A stretch of 64,000 bases of DNA from Bradyrhizobium oligotrophicum S58 (lineage in GTDB: Bacteria; Pseudomonadota; Alphaproteobacteria; Rhizobiales; Xanthobacteraceae), in NCBI RefSeq assembly GCF_000344805.1, contig NC_020453.1, forward strand, positions 2,604,001 to 2,668,000, written 5' to 3'. Positions 60,014-64,000 of this stretch are shown here, piece after piece (position 1 is the stretch's first letter; the number at the start of each line of letters is the position of its first letter). The position numbers were made by a program, and so were the translations under genes. Under the pieces are notes generated by a model. That model had not been told where the DNA came from. It worked only from the letters and a program-made list of their open reading frames with translations, and made no database searches.

Positions 60014-60550
60014 ATGCAATCCACCGATTGGCCCGAACACCATTCACAGATCCTGCGTGAGCTCCATGCTAAGGGGCTGTCCTATGCCGAGATCGCGCGC
60101 GCCCTCAATGCGCAATTCGGCACGGCCTATACCCGAAATGCGACGCTCGGCCGCGGCAAGCGGCTTGGGCTGGCGGCGTCCGCCGCGCCGAAAGCCGCCC
60201 GGTTCGAACCCCGGCCGATGTCTGCCGTGGCCGGAACGGGCCGGCGGCGCCGAGAGTCCGGCGCCGGGCAGGCTGCCATGCCGCCTCCGCCGAAGCCGGC
60301 GGCCCCGGTCAGGCTGCGGTCCGTCGGCATCAGCCCGCGGTTGCTGCCGCTCGACCGGCTCGAAGCCAATGATTGCCGCTACCCCTATGGCGGCGACCGT
60401 GACGACGATCCCATCACCTTTTGCGGCCATCCGCGCCAGCCCGGGTCCTGCTACTGCACGCCGCATTTTCACCTGACGCGGAATCCGCCCGAGGCGGCCG
60501 CCGATCGGCCGGCCGGGCCGCTGACCCTGCGACTCGTCGCCGCCGCCTGA
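60014..60550 (+). CDS. GcrA-family cell-cycle regulator
   Basis: This 178-aa protein has the GcrA N-terminal domain (WPEHHSQILRELHAKGLSYAEIARALNAQFGTAYTRNATLGRGKRLGL). A proline-rich linker leads to a C-terminal block with LEANDCRYPYGG ... FCGHPRQPGSCYCTPH, the sigma-70-contacting part. GcrA acts with CcrM-methylated DNA. It is divergent from the S24 repressor, which may control it. Paralogues of GcrA are common in alphaproteobacteria. Confidence 0.93.
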   Translation: MQSTDWPEHHSQILRELHAKGLSYAEIARALNAQFGTAYTRNATLGRGKRLGLAASAAPKAARFEPRPMSAVAGTGRRRRESGAGQAAMPPPPKPAAPVRLRSVGISPRLLPLDRLEANDCRYPYGGDRDDDPITFCGHPRQPGSCYCTPHFHLTRNPPEAAADRPAGPLTLRLVAAA

Positions 60551-60603
60551 CGCGCAGCGCAGACGACCCAATCTGATCCCCATCCATTTTCCGGAGACGA
60601 GAC

Positions 60604-61203
60604 ATGGCGCGCCCCAGACGCAGCAAGCCCCATCGCATGCCCAAGAGCCACGACCGCCGCGCTCACGATCTGCCGAGGAACGCGGACGTCGTCCCGGTCG
60701 AGATCGACGATCCGCTGGCGCTCGAGCCGGGCGAGAAGATCATTGCGTTGCGATCCGTTCGCAGCGATCCGTTGGGACGGCTGCACGCGCACAAGCAGCT
60801 CGACGACGCGCAGTACCGGGCCGGACGCGCGTTCCAGAACGATTGGGAGCGGGCCGAGCGTGGCCCGCAGGCGATCGACCCCTCGCGCGAATACGTCGAC
60901 GGCGCAAGAGGGCGGGAGCCGGTCACGGAAGGACAACGACAGGCGGTGCTGCGGCTCAACCGGGCTGAGCGTGAGCTCGGCGCCGACGGGGCGGCGATCA
61001 CGCATGACGTGCTGGTGCACGGCCTGACGATGGAGCAGGTCGGTCACAAGCGCGGGCTGGCCAGCCAGCGCTGGAACGACTATTTCGCGCGACGTTTCAA
61101 GGAATGCCTGGATCGGCTGGCGGTGGTCTACGGCTTTTCCACCGATCGAACCGCAGGACAGTATCATTCTATTGTGCGATCGAGCGGGTCGGTCGAGACC
61201 TAG
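60604..61203 (+). CDS. Helical unknown protein, DUF6456-like?
   Basis: This 199-aa basic protein starts MARPRRSKPHRMPKSHDRRAHDLPRNADVV. The central HAHKQLDDAQYRAGRAFQNDWERAERGPQAIDPSREYVDGARG recalls the short alphaproteobacterial family DUF6456, from memory only. The C-terminal ITHDVLVHGLTMEQVGHKRGLASQRW may be a helix-turn-helix. It follows the GcrA-like gene by 53 nt and may be co-transcribed. Confidence 0.78.
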   Translation: MARPRRSKPHRMPKSHDRRAHDLPRNADVVPVEIDDPLALEPGEKIIALRSVRSDPLGRLHAHKQLDDAQYRAGRAFQNDWERAERGPQAIDPSREYVDGARGREPVTEGQRQAVLRLNRAERELGADGAAITHDVLVHGLTMEQVGHKRGLASQRWNDYFARRFKECLDRLAVVYGFSTDRTAGQYHSIVRSSGSVET

Positions 61204-61217
61204 CGAGGGGCTGACCA

Positions 61218-61249
61218 GCGCTCGTGCCATCGTCGATGGGCGCGAGCGC
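61218..61249. terminator. Terminator between convergent genes
   Basis: GCGCTCG ... GCCATC pairs with GATGG ... CGAGCGC around GTC, a long stem with one bulge. Confidence 0.75.
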
Positions 61250-61268
61250 CGGCCGGCCAACAGCCCGA

Positions 61269-61625
61269 TCAGGGGTGTGGTGTGACGGTGTAGGTCGTGC
61301 CGTAGGGCTCGACCCGCAGCGAAGCGTGCGACAGCAGTCCGATCTTGGCCGTCGGCGCCATCTGCAGCTCGCCATTCGGTCCGCGGTGGACATTGTACTG
61401 CCAAACCGTGAGATCTCCCTTCTGCGCCAAAGCGTGCGCAACCGCGCTGGCATCGCTGCCGCCGATCGAGGCCAGCTCCGCACTGCTCAGGCCGATGACG
61501 ATCTCGTCCTTGACGGTGATGACCTTGAACAGCGATGTCCTGCCGTCCTCGGCCGACGACATCGACGGCGACATCGCCAGCAATGCGAGCGTTGCGCAGA
61601 TGGAGCGTGTTGGTCCTGAAGCCAT
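61269..61625 (-). CDS. Small secreted protein
   Basis: This 118-aa protein has a signal peptide (MASGPTRSICATLALLAMSPSMSSAEDG, cleavage after SSA). The mature part is beta-rich (LFKVITVKDEIVIGLSSAELASIGG). No catalytic motif was recognised. It is probably periplasmic. ATG 61625 fits a signal peptide start. Confidence 0.75.
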   Translation of the reverse strand: MASGPTRSICATLALLAMSPSMSSAEDGRTSLFKVITVKDEIVIGLSSAELASIGGSDASAVAHALAQKGDLTVWQYNVHRGPNGELQMAPTAKIGLLSHASLRVEPYGTTYTVTPHP

Positions 61626-61891
61626 GAAAGATCCTGTCCGACGTGGGCTATGATGGTGAGTGTGCTCGGGCGTGCAGGCATTGGTTTCCCGTAACGGTCA
61701 GCCGGTTCGGAAATAAAGTCGGCGCAATGCGGGTTGAACCCTGCTGCACGGGCCGACGTCTAAGAGGCCAGCGGGATGATGCGAGCTTCGGCAATGCCGC
61801 ACTCGTCCGGCCGGACTGTATCGTTGACGCAGGTCAAGCGGGGTCGGCGCGGCCTGTTCTATTCAGGACGAAAGCAGCGATGGGGGATGGC

Positions 61892-62320
61892 ATGTTCAGC
61901 GTTCAATATCTGTTCCGTTCAGCCGGCGGAAAAATCGCACTTGCTGCAGCCGCAGCAATGCTGGCCTCGGCAAGCGAGCCAGCGCCGGCTTTCGCACGGG
62001 CGGCAAGCCCGGCGAGCAAGCACGCGGTCGTGAAGGCGTCCAGCGATGTCAGCGATCTCAGCGCTCGCCGGCGCTATCGCCGCGTCTACAGGGGCAATCC
62101 GGCTGCCGGCCTTGCCATCATGGGCGCGATGATCGGGACGTTCGGTGCGATCGCCGCGCATCAGCATGACGACGACTACTATTATGGGCCCGGCTACTAC
62201 CCCGGACCCGGCTATTACGGACCGCCGCGGGTCTATTATGCACCTCGGCCGTATTACGCTCATCCGTACTACGGGCACCCGTATTACGGACCCCGCGTCC
62301 ACTACTACTATCCGTACTGA
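61892..62320 (+). CDS. Secreted tyrosine/proline-rich small protein
   Basis: This 142-aa protein has an N-terminal hydrophobic segment (GGKIALAAAAAMLASASEPAPAFA, signal peptide) and a second hydrophobic stretch with glycine (AAGLAIMGAMIGTFGAIAA). The C-terminal 50 residues are Tyr/Pro/His-rich repeats (GYYPGPGYYGPP, YYAHPYYGHPYYGPR). The start at 61892 follows GGGGGA; ATG 61880 is an alternative. Such proteins are common in Bradyrhizobium and have unknown function. Confidence 0.75.
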   Translation: MFSVQYLFRSAGGKIALAAAAAMLASASEPAPAFARAASPASKHAVVKASSDVSDLSARRRYRRVYRGNPAAGLAIMGAMIGTFGAIAAHQHDDDYYYGPGYYPGPGYYGPPRVYYAPRPYYAHPYYGHPYYGPRVHYYYPY

Positions 62321-62332
62321 GACGGCGTGAGA

Positions 62333-62356
62333 GGGCGACGGTGACAGCCGCCGCCC
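62333..62356 (+). terminator. Hairpin after the Tyr-rich protein gene
   Basis: GGGCGACGG and CCGCCGCCC pair with one mismatch. It lies between convergent genes. Confidence 0.5.
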
Positions 62357-62377
62357 TTATCGCGCTGGAGTGCGGGA

Positions 62378-64000
62378 TTAGAAGCCGCCGGCGCTGAAGC
62401 GCAGCGGCTGCACGACGTCATAGGCCGCCTTGCTGATCGGCACCGCGTAGTCCACCGTGAGCGGCCCGAACGGCGAGGCCCAGGTCATGCCGACGCCGAC
62501 CGAGGAGCGCAGGACGTTCTTGTTCGCGACCTGGACGTTCTGGGTCGGCCCCCGATAACCAAACACCGTGCCGGCGTCGACGAAGGCCGAAGCGCGCAAG
62601 CCGTATTCCTGCGGCAATCCTGGAATGTTGCTCTGCAACTCCGCGGTGGTGGCCCAATAGAAACTGCCGCCGACATTGTCCATCGTCGACCCCGGCGTGA
62701 GATCGCGCGGTCCAAAGCCGCCGGGTGCGAAGCCACGGACCATCGTCGGGCCGCCGAAAAAGCTGTTGAGCAGCGGCGCCTGCTGTCCGCCCCAGCCGGT
62801 GATGTAGCCGCCTTGGCCGCGGACCATGCCGGTGAGATCGCTGTTGATGGATCGGTAGTAGCGGACATCGGCAGTGGTTCGCAGGAAGCGGACGTCGCCG
62901 CCGAGGCCGGCGAGATCCTGGCTCAGCTGAGAGCGGATGCCGCTGGTCGGCATCTTGGTATTGTCGAGGGTGCTGTAAGTGACGGTATTGCCGATCTGGG
63001 ACACCGTCTGCCGTCCTGCTGCAACCGCCTGCCGGACCGGGACGGACACCGCGGCCGGCGAGATCCCGGGCGCGAGCACGACCTTCTGGTCGTAGAGCGA
63101 ATAGCGCCACAGCATGGCCGTCTGCTCGCTCACCGGCATGCCCAGGGTGAGCGCGCCGCCATAGGTGTTGCTGCCGAACGATTGGAACGTGCTGACCATG
63201 CTTTGCCGCGCGAACAGCTCGACTCCCGGCGTCGTCCTGCCGAGCGCGTAAGGCGAGGTGAAAGACAGCGTGGCGCCGCGCGCGAACTGGCCGGAGGTGA
63301 ACGCGGCCTGCGCCGTGTTGCCGGTCCCGAGCACGTTGCGGTCGCCGATCTTGACCTCGGCGAGCAGGCCGTCCGTTGATGAATAGCCCCCCGAGACGTT
63401 GAAGTCGCCCGTGGCCTGATCGATAGCCTCGACGTCCAGCACCACGCGATCCCCGGCCGAGCCTGGACGTGTCGAGATCTTGACCGTCTTGAAGTAGTTG
63501 AGGTTGCGCAGCCGCCGTTCGGCGCGGTCGATCAGCGTCTTGTTGTAGGCATCGCCTTCGCCGACATCGAACTCCCGACGGATCACGTCGTCGCGCGTCC
63601 GCGTGTTGCCGTGGATCTCGATGCGCTCGACATAGCTGCGCCGTCCCTGCTCGATCTGGAAGGTGATTTCGGCCAGACGGGCCTGGGCGTTGCGATTGAT
63701 CCGCGGCTCGACCTGCGCGAACGGAAAGCCGAGCTTGCCCAGCTCGGCCGTCAGCGCCTCCGAGGTCTTGCCGAGCTTGCTCTCGTCGAATGTGTCGCCC
63801 TGCTGCGCCAGCAGCAGCGTGCGCAGGCGATCGCAGGCGAGGCCCTGCACGTTGCAGGAGATGTCGATGGCGCCGAACCGGTAAAGCGCTCCTTCCTCGA
63901 TCGTGAAGCTCACATTGAAGCCGTTGGTCGCGCGGTCGAAATCGACGCTGACATTGGTCACTTCGGCGTCGGCATAGCCGTGGTTGCGATAATACTGCCG
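62378..64000 (-). CDS. bamA: BamA/Omp85 outer-membrane assembly factor, 5' end missing
   Basis: The frame runs through the right edge; at least 540 residues are visible. The visible N-terminal part has POTRA domains (FTIEEGALYRFGAIDISCN; RRSYVERIEIHGNTRTRDDVIRREFDVGEGDAYNKTLIDRAERRLRNLNYFKTVKI). From about residue 210 of the visible part a 16-strand beta-barrel follows, with the VRGF-type loop (GPTMVRGFAPGGFGPRD), and it ends in the C-terminal Phe (RFSAGGF) needed for outer-membrane insertion. BamA inserts barrel proteins. A paralogue (TamA-like) cannot be excluded without the N-terminus. Confidence 0.9.
   Translation of the reverse strand, partial: RQYYRNHGYADAEVTNVSVDFDRATNGFNVSFTIEEGALYRFGAIDISCNVQGLACDRLRTLLLAQQGDTFDESKLGKTSEALTAELGKLGFPFAQVEPRINRNAQARLAEITFQIEQGRRSYVERIEIHGNTRTRDDVIRREFDVGEGDAYNKTLIDRAERRLRNLNYFKTVKISTRPGSAGDRVVLDVEAIDQATGDFNVSGGYSSTDGLLAEVKIGDRNVLGTGNTAQAAFTSGQFARGATLSFTSPYALGRTTPGVELFARQSMVSTFQSFGSNTYGGALTLGMPVSEQTAMLWRYSLYDQKVVLAPGISPAAVSVPVRQAVAAGRQTVSQIGNTVTYSTLDNTKMPTSGIRSQLSQDLAGLGGDVRFLRTTADVRYYRSINSDLTGMVRGQGGYITGWGGQQAPLLNSFFGGPTMVRGFAPGGFGPRDLTPGSTMDNVGGSFYWATTAELQSNIPGLPQEYGLRASAFVDAGTVFGYRGPTQNVQVANKNVLRSSVGVGMTWASPFGPLTVDYAVPISKAAYDVVQPLRFSAGGF

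Overview
The window is high-GC alphaproteobacterial DNA. It most resembles a nitrogen-fixing Bradyrhizobium, specifically the photosynthetic group whose free-living strains carry nifV. The evidence is the gene content and order: nifB-frxA-nifZ, nifH-nifQ, nifV-cysE-nifW and fixABCX, together with an Irr-like regulator and a GcrA-like regulator. The species is inferred from recalled gene order, not from a search. nifDKENX, nifA and nod genes are not in this window.

Positions 1-28,200 are a nitrogen-fixation island. It is laid out as a series of divergent and convergent operons. Leftward small genes (rhodanese, unknowns) come first, then IscA-like/NifU-C/nifS/nifT/SIR2-like (3687-6638). A long nifB operon follows (6911-14409): ferredoxins, a second IscA-like protein, a TPR-like protein, a 4Fe-4S LRV protein, two nifZ, several small unknowns, a DegT-fold protein without its lysine, and a truncated haemoglobin. 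Next are a leftward set (TPR-like, SufT-like, dienelactone-hydrolase-like), BolA/monothiol glutaredoxin/2Fe-2S protein, a pseudo-receiver with a nitrogenase-associated ArsC-like protein, nifH-nifQ-irr-like, nifV-cysE-nifW and fixABCX. I could read sigma-54 (GG-N10-GC) promoters before almost every unit, many with NifA sites (TGT-N10-ACA). Much of the iron-sulfur and redox accessory machinery therefore appears to be in the NifA regulon.

Positions 28,000-35,400 hold a molybdenum patch (molbindin, DUF2478-like protein, ModD), an unusual LivK-TAXI fusion binding protein, a membrane-anchored Sel1-like protein, and an AhpC/AhpD peroxidase pair.

Positions 36,200-55,200 are a full phosphonate-use island. 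A leftward acetyltransferase-phnM-DUF1045 operon diverges from phnCDEE. A second ABC transporter with a metallophosphoesterase follows, then phnF diverging from phnGHIJKLMN and a flavin-reductase-like gene. Candidate Pho boxes (11-bp periodic TGTCAT half-sites) and a large palindrome between phnF and phnG suggest control by PhoB and PhnF.

Positions 55,200-64,000 are ordinary chromosomal genes: a UPF0104-type membrane protein overlapping sugE, a quinone reductase, a CI/LexA-type repressor divergent from a GcrA-like gene, small secreted proteins, and the 3' part of a BamA/Omp85 gene that runs off the right edge. No rRNA, tRNA, CRISPR array or insertion sequence was seen.

The strongest unusual signals are enzyme or signalling folds that have lost a key residue inside the nif island (DegT-like Lys to Phe, receiver Asp to Gly, dienelactone-hydrolase nucleophile to Gly), a SIR2-like protein co-transcribed with nifS-nifT, and the LivK-TAXI fusion.
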